Positions 23,118 through 31,273 of a DNA stretch of 31,494 nucleotides are shown piece by piece (the stretch's first letter is position 1; the number at the start of each line of letters is the position of its first letter). The notes under the pieces were generated by a model, which was given only the letters and a program-made list of their open reading frames with translations, was not told where the DNA came from and made no database searches. Source of the DNA: Thiohalophilus sp046483665 (GTDB taxonomy: Bacteria > Pseudomonadota > Gammaproteobacteria > UBA6429 > Thiohalophilaceae). The translations under genes and the position numbers were made by a program. Location: assembly GCF_046483665.1 (NCBI RefSeq), contig NZ_JAWOCR010000028.1, forward strand, positions 1 to 31,494. Reading direction: 5' to 3'.

Positions 23118-23209
23118 ACCACCAAGACACCAAGAAGATCAATCAGTATCGGAATACCTGGTCTATTCAGGGAATCAAGATTTTCTTGGTGTCTTCGTGT
23201 CTTGGTGGT
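23118..23209. repeat. Imperfect inverted repeat between comM and ubiK
   Basis: ACCACCAAGACAC..CAAGAA at 23118-23136 is mirrored by TTCTTGGTG..GTCTTGGTGGT at 23183-23209. The right arm contains 8 extra bases, and about 46 bases separate the arms. The structure lies in the 206-base gap between two minus-strand genes and could form a large hairpin. The motif resembles intergenic repeats common in proteobacterial genomes. No transposase or terminal duplication is evident. Confidence 0.6.
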
Positions 23210-23214
23210 TAATT

Positions 23215-23478
23215 TTATTCAGTTGGAGGATGACTCTGCTGGAGGGTCTGCTCCAGAGCGGCGACCTGCTGTTCCAGGGCCTCGAGTTTGCTGCGGGTGC
23301 GCAGCAGCACCTCGCGCTGGATGTCGAACTCTTCGCGGGTGACGAGGTCCATTTGAGACAGGGTGCGTTGCAGGGCTGCGCGCAGTTGCTGATCGGCTTC
23401 CTGCTTCATTTCCTTAACGCCGTCGGGCAGTGCCGCCATGACACGTTCGACCAGCTGTTCGATATCGGGGCTTGCCAT
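23215..23478 (-). CDS. ubiK: UbiK (BMFP/YqiC) ubiquinone biosynthesis accessory factor
   Basis: This 87-residue, highly helical protein is of the BMFP family, now called UbiK in E. coli, a membrane-associated factor that assists the Ubi complex in aerobic ubiquinone synthesis. The N-terminal amphipathic helix (MASPDIEQLVERVMAAL) precedes a C-terminal coiled coil with Leu heptads (LRTRSKLEALEQQVAALEQ). VTREEFDIQREVL is the family signature. It lies upstream of comM in the same direction. The family identity is clear despite the short length. Confidence 0.88.
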   Translation of the reverse strand: MASPDIEQLVERVMAALPDGVKEMKQEADQQLRAALQRTLSQMDLVTREEFDIQREVLLRTRSKLEALEQQVAALEQTLQQSHPPTE

Positions 23479-23583
23479 GGATGCGTGGCCTGCAGGTGGT
23501 GATGAATGAAACTATCATTATAATGTTTCTGCCCGGCGGGACAATGCCGCCAGGGGAATAACAACCATCACGGGAGAAAAACC

Positions 23584-24240
23584 ATGAAACAGATTGCAAC
23601 CGCCATATTGCTCGGCGCCGGCCTGAGCGGGCTGGCTCAGGCACAGGGCGAACTGAGCGGAAACCTGGGCGTGACCTCCAATTATATCTGGCGCGGGGTG
23701 ACCCAGACCGATGACCAGGCCGCCGTGCAGGGTGGGGTCGATTACACCCATGATGCAAATCTGTATGCCGGAGTGTGGACCTCCAATTACGGTAACGGCA
23801 ACGGTTACGAGCTGGATCTGTATGGCGGCTACCGGGGCAGGGTCGGTGATATTCCCTTCGATGCCGGTCTTATCATGTACCGGTTTCCGGTTGCCAATAC
23901 CGGCGCCGATGCCACTGAACTGTATGGCAAGCTTGACTTTGATCTGTTCTCCCTCATGGGCGCCTACACTTTGTCCAAAGACGGTACGAGTCAGGACAAC
24001 GATATCTATCTGAGTATCGGCACCGATGCCGAGCTGGGTAATGATCTCTATGCCACCTTACTGTTCGGTATGTATGAGTTCGACGACTCGGGCGAAGAGG
24101 ACTACAACCATATCCATGTCGGGCTGAAAAAGGATGAATTCACCCTCGCCCTGGACAAGAATGACAAGGACCGGCCGGTCGGAGACGATCCGGGTGCAAT
24201 GCGGGTTTCCGTCTCCTGGACTAAAAGTTTTGACTTTTAG
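23584..24240 (+). CDS. TorF-family putative outer-membrane porin (TIGR02001)
   Basis: This 218-residue exported beta-barrel-like protein has a 20-residue signal peptide ending LAQA. Family marks are SNYIWRGVTQTDDQAAVQGG near the mature N-terminus, YAGVWTSNY, and a C-terminal strand SWTKSFDF with terminal Phe, as needed for outer-membrane assembly. A second family member lies at 30532 just before urtA. Its function is unproven; members are often found near nitrogen- or urea-related genes. AGG sites are weak, but GGGAGAAAA precedes the ATG. A hairpin terminator follows, so it is monocistronic. Confidence 0.87.
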   Translation: MKQIATAILLGAGLSGLAQAQGELSGNLGVTSNYIWRGVTQTDDQAAVQGGVDYTHDANLYAGVWTSNYGNGNGYELDLYGGYRGRVGDIPFDAGLIMYRFPVANTGADATELYGKLDFDLFSLMGAYTLSKDGTSQDNDIYLSIGTDAELGNDLYATLLFGMYEFDDSGEEDYNHIHVGLKKDEFTLALDKNDKDRPVGDDPGAMRVSVSWTKSFDF

Positions 24241-24266
24241 AGCCAAATCGTCGAAATACTCCCAGC

Positions 24267-24293
24267 AAAGCCTGCTCCAGTAGCGGGCTTTTT
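24267..24293 (+). terminator. Intrinsic terminator after torF-like gene
   Basis: AAAGCC-T-GCT pairs with AGC-G-GGCTTT, followed by T residues. A second hairpin, ATGCCCCG/CGGGGCAT around ATC (24295-24313), lies immediately beyond. Together they isolate the torF-like gene from the urease operon. Confidence 0.8.
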
Positions 24294-24335
24294 AATGCCC
24301 CGATCCGGGGCATGTAATTTCATTTTTCCTCAATT

Positions 24336-24352
24336 CGCACCTGTGTGGTGCG
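24336..24352 (+). promoter_or_regulatory. NtrC-like enhancer site upstream of urease operon
   Basis: CGCACCTGTGTGGTGCG is a palindrome of 6-base arms around 5 bases. It keeps the GCACC-N5-GGTGC core of NtrC sites (TGCACY-N5-RGTGCA) and differs only in the outermost pair. It lies about 80-100 bases upstream of the start predicted from the sigma-54-like promoter at 24406. Confidence 0.6.
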
Positions 24353-24405
24353 CCTTCGTCAGCTCGTAAAGTGGCAAGCATCTGTTTTATATGAAGAAGT
24401 GTTGC

Positions 24406-24421
24406 TGGCATGAGACCTGCA
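24406..24421 (+). promoter_or_regulatory. Sigma-54-like promoter of urease operon
   Basis: TGGCATGAGACCTGCA keeps the essential GG and GC at 10-base spacing. It differs from TGGCAC-N5-TTGCA at two positions. It lies 78 bases before the ureH start and downstream of an NtrC-like palindrome, the expected layout for nitrogen-limited induction. Confidence 0.6.
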
Positions 24422-24498
24422 TTTATATCCGGTAATAAATCAGTTGTGCGCCGTAATGGGGCGGTGCACGTCATCGTATAAGCAACGAGTGACCGCAT

Positions 24499-25185
24499 AT
24501 GGAGGCAATCAGCCTGGCAACCATGTTGCCATTGGCGTTTGGTCTGGGATTACTGCACGCGCTGGATGCGGACCACATCATGGCCGTTACCGGTATGAGC
24601 AGCACCCGCACAAGCTGGCGCGCCAGCCTGGGCTTCTGCGCCAGTTGGGCGCTCGGCCATGGCGGGGCGTTGTTGCTGATTGGCGTGGCCGTCTTGTTGC
24701 TCGGTGTTGCTGTGCCAACAACACTTAGTGCACTGGCGGAACAGACCGTGGCACTGGTGCTGATGGCGATCGGGCTATGGGTTTTGTGGGACATTCGCCA
24801 GCGCCGCTTGCACATACATTTTCACACTCACGACGGGTTGCCAGGACATATCCATTGGGATGTTTCTCATGATTGGCCAGCTCAGTCTCAGCAGCACGAT
24901 CATCGTCCGTTAATGGTGGGCATGTTGCACGGTATCGCCGGTTCGGCCCCGCTGCTGGCGCTGTTGCCAGCCAGTAACAGTCAGTCTGCCTGGTTTGGCC
25001 TGGCCTATCTTGGACTGTTTGGCATGGGTGTGTTTATCGCGATGCTGGTCTTCGGTGGTGTGCTTGGACGGATTATGGAGTGGTTTGCAAACCGGGGGGA
25101 ACAGGTTATTACGTTGATACGACTGCTGGTGGCCTCAGGTTCGATCGGGATGGGTGGATATCTGATGCTGGGTAGTCTCAAGTGA
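24499..25185 (+). CDS. ureH: UreH-type nickel permease
   Basis: This is an inner-membrane nickel transporter related to the NicO/HoxN type. The 228-residue protein has about six hydrophobic segments and the family motif HALDADH (residues 20-26) in the first. The central hydrophilic loop (about residues 104-135) is rich in His (LHIHFHTHDGLPGHIHWD), probably for metal handling. Bacillus UreH has a similar size. It is the first urease gene, and its stop overlaps the ureD start (GTGA), so the nickel importer is tied to urease expression. Confidence 0.87.
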   Translation: MEAISLATMLPLAFGLGLLHALDADHIMAVTGMSSTRTSWRASLGFCASWALGHGGALLLIGVAVLLLGVAVPTTLSALAEQTVALVLMAIGLWVLWDIRQRRLHIHFHTHDGLPGHIHWDVSHDWPAQSQQHDHRPLMVGMLHGIAGSAPLLALLPASNSQSAWFGLAYLGLFGMGVFIAMLVFGGVLGRIMEWFANRGEQVITLIRLLVASGSIGMGGYLMLGSLK

Positions 25186-26018
25186 ATGCCGTTGCAGAGC
25201 AGGCGGGTAGCTGGTTTGCCCGCCTGGAGCTGGACTTTAGTTATCATTCGCCACGTACCGTGATAAGCCGGCGCAAACATACCGGACCGCTGGTGATTCA
25301 AAAACCGTTCTATCCGGAAGGTCCGGTATGTCATACCTATCTGTTGCATCCCCCGGGCGGGGTAGTCGGAGGAGATCGCCTGCAACTGGATGTCAACGTA
25401 GCGCCGAATGCACATGCCCTGATTACCACGCCGGCGGCAGGCAAGTTCTACCGGAGCGATGGGCGAATTGCCAGTATGCGACAGCGTATGCAGGTACAGG
25501 GCGGCGCGATCCTCGAGTGGTTGCCTCAGGAAACTATCCTGTTTTCCGCCAGCCAGGGCAATCTGCAAACGGTAGTGGAGCTGGAGCCGGGTGCCGGGTT
25601 TATCGGCTGGGAAATAACCTGTCTGGGCAGACCGGCCAGTGATGAAAAGTATGACCAGGGTGAACTGCGGCAGCACTTTGAACTTTGGCGGGAGGGCAGG
25701 CCATTACTCATCGAGCGTAACGCGCTTCAGGGTAATGCGCCGATACTTGATGCCGTCTGGGGACTGCAGGGTTATCCAGTCAGCGGGACGTTACTGGCCG
25801 TCAATGCCGACAAACCAATGCTCGATGCGGTGCGTGAGGCGCTGCAAGATCATGATGAGGTTCGAGCAAGTGCCACGTTGATCAATGACGTGCTGGTCTG
25901 TCGTGGACTGGCACAGCAGGCTGAGAGCCTGCGTAACCTGTTTATTCAACTGTGGGAGGTGATACGCCCCGCGCTGCTGTTGCGTACAGCCTCGTCACCT
26001 CGAATCTGGTTTACCTGA
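25182..26018 (+). CDS. ureD: Urease accessory protein UreD
   Basis: UreD (UreH in Helicobacter naming) is the scaffold that binds apo-urease and, with UreF and UreG, forms the activation complex. The 278-residue protein shows the family's HTYLLHPPGGVVGGDRL and TTPAAGKFYRS, followed by LEWLPQETILFSAS. The start is GTG overlapping the ureH stop. It is full length and in the usual place before the structural genes. Confidence 0.95.
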   Translation: MNAVAEQAGSWFARLELDFSYHSPRTVISRRKHTGPLVIQKPFYPEGPVCHTYLLHPPGGVVGGDRLQLDVNVAPNAHALITTPAAGKFYRSDGRIASMRQRMQVQGGAILEWLPQETILFSASQGNLQTVVELEPGAGFIGWEITCLGRPASDEKYDQGELRQHFELWREGRPLLIERNALQGNAPILDAVWGLQGYPVSGTLLAVNADKPMLDAVREALQDHDEVRASATLINDVLVCRGLAQQAESLRNLFIQLWEVIRPALLLRTASSPRIWFT

Positions 26019-26052
26019 AAATCACTACAAGCGGTCTGTTTAAGGAATCACT

Positions 26053-26355
26053 ATGGAATTATCACCACGAGAAAAAGATAAGCTCATGTTGTTCACCGCC
26101 GCCATGCTGGCCGAACAGCGTCGTGAACGCGGGGTCAAGCTCAATTATCCGGAGTCGATGGCCCTGATCTCGGCAGCGATCCTGGAAGGCGCGCGAGATG
26201 GTAAGACCGTAGCCGAGTTGATGAGTTACGGCACCACATTGTTGAGCCGTGAGGATGTCATGGATGGCGTGCCGGAAATGCTGCCCGAAGTACAGGTGGA
26301 AGCCACGTTTCCTGACGGAACCAAGCTGGTTACCGTGCATAACCCCATTGTATGA
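26053..26355 (+). CDS. ureA: Urease gamma subunit
   Basis: This 100-residue small structural subunit contributes to the (UreABC)3 urease. It starts MELSPREKDKLMLF and contains LNYPESMALISAAILEGARD and DVMDGVPEMLPEVQVEATFPDGTK (conserved family regions). Separate ureA and ureB genes are the usual proteobacterial arrangement, unlike fused Helicobacter forms. It lies 34 bases after ureD. Confidence 0.97.
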   Translation: MELSPREKDKLMLFTAAMLAEQRRERGVKLNYPESMALISAAILEGARDGKTVAELMSYGTTLLSREDVMDGVPEMLPEVQVEATFPDGTKLVTVHNPIV

Positions 26356-26372
26356 AAATAGAGAGGTGTTGA

Positions 26373-26678
26373 ATGATACCCGGGGAAATACTGGCTGAAG
26401 AAGGCGAGATTGAAATCAATGTGGGACGAAAATGCTTGACGATAAAGGTAGCTAATTCTGGTGACCGTCCGGTTCAGGTCGGTTCGCACTACCATTTTTA
26501 TGAAACCAACAGTGCCCTGCAGTTCGATCGAGAGGCAACCCGTGGCTACCGATTGAATATTGCAGCAGGAACAGCAGTACGTTTCGAGCCTGGACAGGAA
26601 CGGAAAGTGGAGCTGGTCGAATACGCGGGCAGTAAAACCATATATGGCTTTAACGGCAAGGTCATGGGTAAATTATAA
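26373..26678 (+). CDS. ureB: Urease beta subunit
   Basis: This 101-residue structural subunit begins MIPGEILAEEGEIEIN. GDRPVQVGSHYHFYE and the AAGTAVRFEPGQ stretch are characteristic. It packs against UreC in the trimeric enzyme and has no known catalytic residues. It sits 17 bases after ureA and 24 before ureC, an arrangement suited to equal production of the three subunits. Confidence 0.97.
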   Translation: MIPGEILAEEGEIEINVGRKCLTIKVANSGDRPVQVGSHYHFYETNSALQFDREATRGYRLNIAAGTAVRFEPGQERKVELVEYAGSKTIYGFNGKVMGKL

Positions 26679-26702
26679 ATCGACAAGATCGGGAGTAGCG
26701 GA

Positions 26703-28406
26703 ATGAGTGGGATCAGCAGGCAGGCATATGCTGAGATGTACGGACCGACCACCGGTGATCGGGTGCGACTTGGGGATACGGAGTTATTCATCGAAGTCAA
26801 GTCCGACCATACTGTCTACGGTGACGAGGTAAAATTCGGTGGTGGCAAGGTCATACGCGACGGGATGGGCCAGAGTCAGCTGACTGCGAAAGATGTCGTT
26901 GATACTGTGATTACCAACGCGCTGATCCTGGATCACTGGGGGATCGTCAAGGCGGACGTCGGGATCAAGGACGGACGAATCGCAGGGATTGGCAAGGCCG
27001 GGAATCCGGATGTGCAGCCGGACGTGGATATCGTGGTAGGTCCGGGGACCGAGGCGATCGCCGGGGAAGGCCAGATACTGACAGCCGGGGCGATCGACTC
27101 GCATATCCATTTTATCTGTCCGCAACAGGTCGAAGAGGCGCTGATGTCCGGTGTGACCACCATGCTGGGCGGCGGAACAGGACCGGCGACGGGAACCAAT
27201 GCCACCACCTGCACCCCCGGGCCGTGGAATATAAAGCGCATGTTGCAGGCGGCAGATGAATTGCCCATGAACCTGGGGTTTCTGGGTAAAGGCAATGCGA
27301 GCCTGCCGGCAGGGTTGGACGAACAGCTGGAAGCCGGCGTGATGGGACTCAAGTTACACGAGGACTGGGGCACCACGCCCGCAGCGATCGACAATTGCCT
27401 GAACGTGGCAGAGCGCTATGATGTGCAGGTGGCGATTCATACCGATACCCTGAATGAGTCCGGGTTCATCGAGGATACTCTGGCGGCCTTCAAGGACCGG
27501 GTTATCCATACCTATCACACCGAAGGGGCCGGTGGTGGCCACGCGCCGGACATCATCAAGGCCTGTGGTGAAGCCAATGTACTGCCCTCCAGTACGAATC
27601 CCACCCGGCCTTACACGGTGAATACTGTCGATGAGCATCTGGATATGCTAATGGTCTGTCATCATCTGGACACCAGTATTCCCGAGGACGTGGCTTTCGC
27701 CGAATCACGAATCCGCCGGGAAACCATCGCCGCAGAGGATATTCTGCATGATCTCGGGGCCTTTTCCATGATTGCATCCGATTCCCAGGCAATGGGTCGC
27801 GTTGGCGAGGTCGTGCTGCGAACCTGGCAGACCGCGCACAAGATGAAAGTTCAACGTGGAACATTGACCGGCGATAGTGCCCGTAACGATAACCTGCGCG
27901 CCAGACGCTACATCGCCAAATACACCATCAATCCGGCATTGACCCATGGTATTGCTGACCAGGTGGGCTCGATCGAGAAGGGGAAGCTTGCCGACCTGGT
28001 GTTATGGAAGCCGGCGTTTTTTGCTACCAAACCATCCTTGATTATCAAGGGTGGATTCATCGTGGCGGCGCCGATGGGTGACCCCAACGGTTCCATACCC
28101 ACACCACAGCCGGTGCACTATCGACCGATGTTTGGTGCATACGGTGGTGCCCGTACAGCATCGAGCTATACCTTCGTGTCAAAAGCAGCCGCACAGGCGG
28201 GTATCGGGGAGGCATACGGGTTACAAAAACAAGTGATGGCAGTGGGTAACACTCGTGAGGTACGAAAAAAAGATATGGTATTGAACGATTACCAGCCGAA
28301 GATCGAAGTGGATTCACAAACCTATGTGGTCAGGGCTGATGGCGAGGTGCTCAGTTGTGAGCCGGCAGAAGTATTGCCTCTGGCCCAGCGCTATTTCCTG
28401 TTTTAA
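26703..28406 (+). CDS. ureC: Urease alpha subunit (catalytic)
   Basis: This nickel-containing catalytic subunit hydrolyses urea to ammonia and carbamate. The 567-residue protein keeps every key residue at the same number as in Klebsiella urease: nickel ligands His134, His136, carbamylated Lys217, His246, His272 and Asp360, plus substrate-binding His219 and active-site flap His320. MVCHHLDTSIPEDVAFAESR is the mobile-flap signature. The sequence is intact, so the enzyme should be active when loaded with nickel by UreDEFG. Confidence 0.98.
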   Translation: MSGISRQAYAEMYGPTTGDRVRLGDTELFIEVKSDHTVYGDEVKFGGGKVIRDGMGQSQLTAKDVVDTVITNALILDHWGIVKADVGIKDGRIAGIGKAGNPDVQPDVDIVVGPGTEAIAGEGQILTAGAIDSHIHFICPQQVEEALMSGVTTMLGGGTGPATGTNATTCTPGPWNIKRMLQAADELPMNLGFLGKGNASLPAGLDEQLEAGVMGLKLHEDWGTTPAAIDNCLNVAERYDVQVAIHTDTLNESGFIEDTLAAFKDRVIHTYHTEGAGGGHAPDIIKACGEANVLPSSTNPTRPYTVNTVDEHLDMLMVCHHLDTSIPEDVAFAESRIRRETIAAEDILHDLGAFSMIASDSQAMGRVGEVVLRTWQTAHKMKVQRGTLTGDSARNDNLRARRYIAKYTINPALTHGIADQVGSIEKGKLADLVLWKPAFFATKPSLIIKGGFIVAAPMGDPNGSIPTPQPVHYRPMFGAYGGARTASSYTFVSKAAAQAGIGEAYGLQKQVMAVGNTREVRKKDMVLNDYQPKIEVDSQTYVVRADGEVLSCEPAEVLPLAQRYFLF

Positions 28407-28430
28407 ATTTATGAATTACAGGTTCATCAC

Positions 28431-28880
28431 ATGCTGAAGATCACACAAAGACTAGCACAGCCTGCCGAAACGGAACATGTGCTTACGCTGCCATTTGAAT
28501 TGCGACAAAAAAGCCGCTTCAGAGCCACATTGAATAATGGCAGCGAAGCTGGTTTGATTCTGCCACGTGGCAAGTTGATTCGCAGTGGCGATTGTCTGCA
28601 GGCCGAGGACGGCACCGTGGTGCGCGTCGAGGCGGCGATCGAAGAGGTCTCTACCGCGAGGCACAAAGATTCGCTGATGATCGCGCGGGCCTGTTATCAC
28701 CTGGGTAACCGGCATGTGCCGTTGCAAATCGGTGAAGGCTGGGTGCGATATCAACACGACCATGTGCTGGATGAGATGCTCACAGGGCTGGGTCTGCAGG
28801 TTACCTGTGAGCAGGCAACGTTTGAGCCGGAAGACGGGGCGTACAAGCACGCTGGCCATAGCCATACTCACAGCCATTAA
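28431..28880 (+). CDS. ureE: Urease accessory protein UreE (nickel chaperone)
   Basis: This 149-residue metallochaperone delivers nickel to UreG. The N-terminal peptide-binding domain (ELRQKSRFRATLNNGSEAG) is followed by a metal-binding domain containing CYHLGNRHVPLQI, whose His is a dimer-interface ligand. The C-terminus is a short His-rich tail (HAGHSHTHSH). It lies 24 bases after ureC. Confidence 0.95.
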   Translation: MLKITQRLAQPAETEHVLTLPFELRQKSRFRATLNNGSEAGLILPRGKLIRSGDCLQAEDGTVVRVEAAIEEVSTARHKDSLMIARACYHLGNRHVPLQIGEGWVRYQHDHVLDEMLTGLGLQVTCEQATFEPEDGAYKHAGHSHTHSH

Positions 28881-28893
28881 GTGACTTCAAGTT

Positions 28894-29565
28894 ATGCACG
28901 ATTATATACAAAGTAACTTGCGCCTCTGGCAGTTAATCAGCCCTACATTGCCAATCGGCGCCTATTCCTATTCTCAGGGAATGGAGTATGCCGTGGAGAC
29001 AGGTTGGATCAACGATGAGGTCGCGGCCAGTGAATGGATAACCGGGCTGCTGAAGCACAACCTGGCCTCGTTAGAAGTACCGCTTTTTCTGCGTCTGTAT
29101 CATGCCTGGCAAGAAAATGATGCAGATCGAGTGGTTTACTGGAATCAGATGATGCTGGCGCTGCGTGAATCGAAAGAACTGCATGCCGAGGATCTTGCCA
29201 TGGGAGAGGCTCTGGTCAGAGTCTTGAAGGGACTGGATATCCAGCCACCGGATCTTGGTGAGTATCAGGCGGGTTATCTCACAGTTTTCAGCTACGCCTG
29301 TAGCCGCTGGGAAATCCCGGCAGAGAGCGGTTGTCTGGGATTATTATGGAGCTGGTGTGAAAACCAGGTGGCTGCGGCAATCAAACTGATTCCGCTGGGG
29401 CAGTCGGCCGGACAGCGGATGTTGTCGGCACTGCAACTACAGATCCAGTCGGCCTGGGAAACAGGTCAAAACTATAGTGATGAGCAGATTGGCATGCTCG
29501 CACCGGGGCTGGGGATTGCCAGTGCTTTGCATGAGACACAATATTCAAGATTGTTTCGTTCATAA
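28894..29565 (+). CDS. ureF: Urease accessory protein UreF
   Basis: This 223-residue, all-helical accessory protein bridges UreD and UreG in the activation complex. Typical stretches are LRLWQLISPTLPIGAYSYSQ, GMEYAVETGWI, and the C-terminal IPLGQSAGQRMLSAL. It is placed between ureE and ureG, 13 bases after ureE and 16 before ureG. Confidence 0.95.
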   Translation: MHDYIQSNLRLWQLISPTLPIGAYSYSQGMEYAVETGWINDEVAASEWITGLLKHNLASLEVPLFLRLYHAWQENDADRVVYWNQMMLALRESKELHAEDLAMGEALVRVLKGLDIQPPDLGEYQAGYLTVFSYACSRWEIPAESGCLGLLWSWCENQVAAAIKLIPLGQSAGQRMLSALQLQIQSAWETGQNYSDEQIGMLAPGLGIASALHETQYSRLFRS

Positions 29566-29581
29566 AGTAACAGGTGAGCAA

Positions 29582-30199
29582 ATGAGTAAACAGATATTAC
29601 GGGTCGGTGTTGGCGGCCCGGTGGGATCGGGGAAAACGGCATTACTGCAGGTTCTCTGTCAGCAGATGCGGGACAGATTCGAGATTGCAGTAGTCACGAA
29701 TGATATTTATACCAGGGAAGATGCACAGTTTCTTATGCGGAATAATGCGTTATCCGAGGACAGGATAATCGGCGTGGAAACCGGAGGTTGCCCGCATACG
29801 GCGATCAGGGAAGATGCTTCTATGAACCTGGCGGCGGTAGATACGTTGCAAGCCCGTTTCCCGAGTCTGGATTTTGTGCTGGTCGAAAGCGGCGGTGACA
29901 ATCTTAGCGCGACATTCAGCCCGGAATTGTCTGACCTCACGATTTATGTCATCGATGTATCGGCCGGAGACAAGATCCCACGTAAAGGGGGTCCGGGGAT
30001 TACCCGTTCAGATCTTTTAGTCATCAACAAGATTGATCTGGCCGAACATGTCGGTGCATCACTGGAAGTGATGGAAAAAGATGCAACAAAGATGCGCGGT
30101 GACAGGCCCTTTATATTCACCAATATGAAGACCGGAGAAGGGGTACAAAAGGTAATAGAGTTTATAATCGATAAAGGGATGTTGGACGACGCCGCATAG
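29582..30199 (+). CDS. ureG: Urease accessory protein UreG (GTPase)
   Basis: This SIMIBI-class GTPase supplies energy for nickel insertion. From ATG 29582 it has 205 residues, normal for the family; an earlier in-frame start overlapping ureF gives a leader without conservation. The P-loop is GPVGSGKT (12-19), the metal-binding CPH motif is in TGGCPHTAIRED, LVESGGDN is the switch region, and the guanine-specificity motif is NKID. A terminator follows 31 bases later and ends the operon. Confidence 0.97.
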   Translation: MSKQILRVGVGGPVGSGKTALLQVLCQQMRDRFEIAVVTNDIYTREDAQFLMRNNALSEDRIIGVETGGCPHTAIREDASMNLAAVDTLQARFPSLDFVLVESGGDNLSATFSPELSDLTIYVIDVSAGDKIPRKGGPGITRSDLLVINKIDLAEHVGASLEVMEKDATKMRGDRPFIFTNMKTGEGVQKVIEFIIDKGMLDDAA

Positions 30200-30230
30200 A
30201 GAGAGTCAGCGTGGTACAGAAAGATAAAGG

Positions 30231-30258
30231 GGCACCGTCATTTGATGGTGCCTTTTTT
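30231..30258 (+). terminator. Intrinsic terminator of urease operon
   Basis: GGCACCGTCA and TGATGGTGCC pair across TT, with one G-T pair, and are followed by TTTTTT. It separates the urease operon from the sigma-54-like promoter of the torF-urtA unit. Confidence 0.92.
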
Positions 30259-30321
30259 ATTTCAAGGATATGACACGGTTGCACCAACAACTATCAAGGT
30301 GTGCCCCACTGATATCAGATC

Positions 30322-30338
30322 TGCACCATCGAAGTGCG
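30322..30338 (+). promoter_or_regulatory. NtrC-like enhancer site upstream of torF-urtA
   Basis: TGCACCATCGAAGTGCG fits TGCACY-N5-RGTGCA at all defined positions but the last. It lies about 90-107 bases upstream of the start expected from the sigma-54-like promoter at 30402, a normal enhancer distance. Looser half-sites (TGCACCA near 30279 and GGTGTGC near 30298) lie farther upstream. Confidence 0.6.
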
Positions 30339-30401
30339 TTTTATTGAGGGTGTGCTGCACATTTGTCGCTATCTTTATGAATTATAGGTGTTTTTTTATA
30401 G

Positions 30402-30417
30402 TGGCACACTCTATGCA
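30402..30417 (+). promoter_or_regulatory. Sigma-54-like promoter of torF-urtA
   Basis: TGGCACACTCTATGCA matches TGGCACR-N4-TTGCA with one mismatch and keeps GG-N10-GC. It lies 115 bases before the torF-like start codon. The rest of this 332-base gap contains the urease terminator and the NtrC-like site, and no gene. Confidence 0.68.
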
Positions 30418-30531
30418 ATTAGAGAATCAGGATTCGGTTTATGCACTCGTTTCCAGGCTCGTCGTAACGTCAACTTTGGGCGACGGGGCAGAGCTAACAA
30501 ATTTGTAAAGACAATCTGAGGAGACATTTAG

Positions 30532-31212
30532 ATGAAATTCATGAAAAAACTCTCACCGCTGGCACTGGCCACTTCAGTTGCTCTGGGAGGTATGGTTGCT
30601 GTGCCGTCTGTTGCAAGTGCTGATACCTCAGCCAGCTTTTCTATTGCGAACATGTATCTGTGGCGTGGTCAAAACCTGACTCAGGATGGTGCTGCTGCAT
30701 CTGGTAGCCTGGATTACAGTCACGATTCCTGTGCGTATGCCGGTGTATGGACGACTACAGAAACAGGTGGTACTGAGACTGACTTTTATGCTGGCTTTGC
30801 CGGTGAAGTGAGCGATTTCAGTTATGACATTTCGTATTGGTATTACATGTACCCGGAAGACGATACTAATACTGACTATGATGAGAATAACTTGTCAGAA
30901 GTAGTGTTAGGACTTGGTTATGGTCCGGTTACCTTGACGGCGTATGTTAGTGATGAAACTCAAGGCGCGTCTGACTACACCTATTTAACTTTTGATTATG
31001 AGCTTGACAAGTTCAATTTTCAGTATGGCATGTGGGACTATGATGAAGCAGGAAATAACGAATATAGTCATATCACGGTGATGTATGCTGCCACTGATGA
31101 GCTGACCTTTGGTGTAACAAAAGCTGACAATGATGTTGCTGACGATGCGACTGGAGCGGTTGAAGTTGACCCAATGTTCTATGTTTCATATAGCAAGTCA
31201 TTCGACCTTTAA
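30532..31212 (+). CDS. TorF-family putative porin next to urea transporter
   Basis: This 226-residue exported protein of the same family as the gene at 23584 has a signal peptide of about 30 residues ending SVASA. MYLWRGQNLTQDGAAASG, DYSHDSCAYAGVWTTT and the C-terminal strand YVSYSKSFDL align with the other copy. The mature protein is strongly acidic (many Asp/Glu), which would suit a salty habitat. GAGGAG precedes the ATG. Lying 61 bases before urtA and behind a sigma-54-like promoter, it may help urea or amides cross the outer membrane. This is inferred, not shown for the family. Confidence 0.87.
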   Translation: MKFMKKLSPLALATSVALGGMVAVPSVASADTSASFSIANMYLWRGQNLTQDGAAASGSLDYSHDSCAYAGVWTTTETGGTETDFYAGFAGEVSDFSYDISYWYYMYPEDDTNTDYDENNLSEVVLGLGYGPVTLTAYVSDETQGASDYTYLTFDYELDKFNFQYGMWDYDEAGNNEYSHITVMYAATDELTFGVTKADNDVADDATGAVEVDPMFYVSYSKSFDL

Positions 31213-31273
31213 AGTTTAGTGAGAGAAACCGTCAGGGACGACGGTATTTATTGAGATGATTGGGGAGACGAGA

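Noticed and set aside
24447..24475. Second NtrC-like site (TGCGCC...GGTGCA) before ureH
   Set aside because: The half-sites are spaced 10 bases apart, not 5, and lie downstream of the predicted start.
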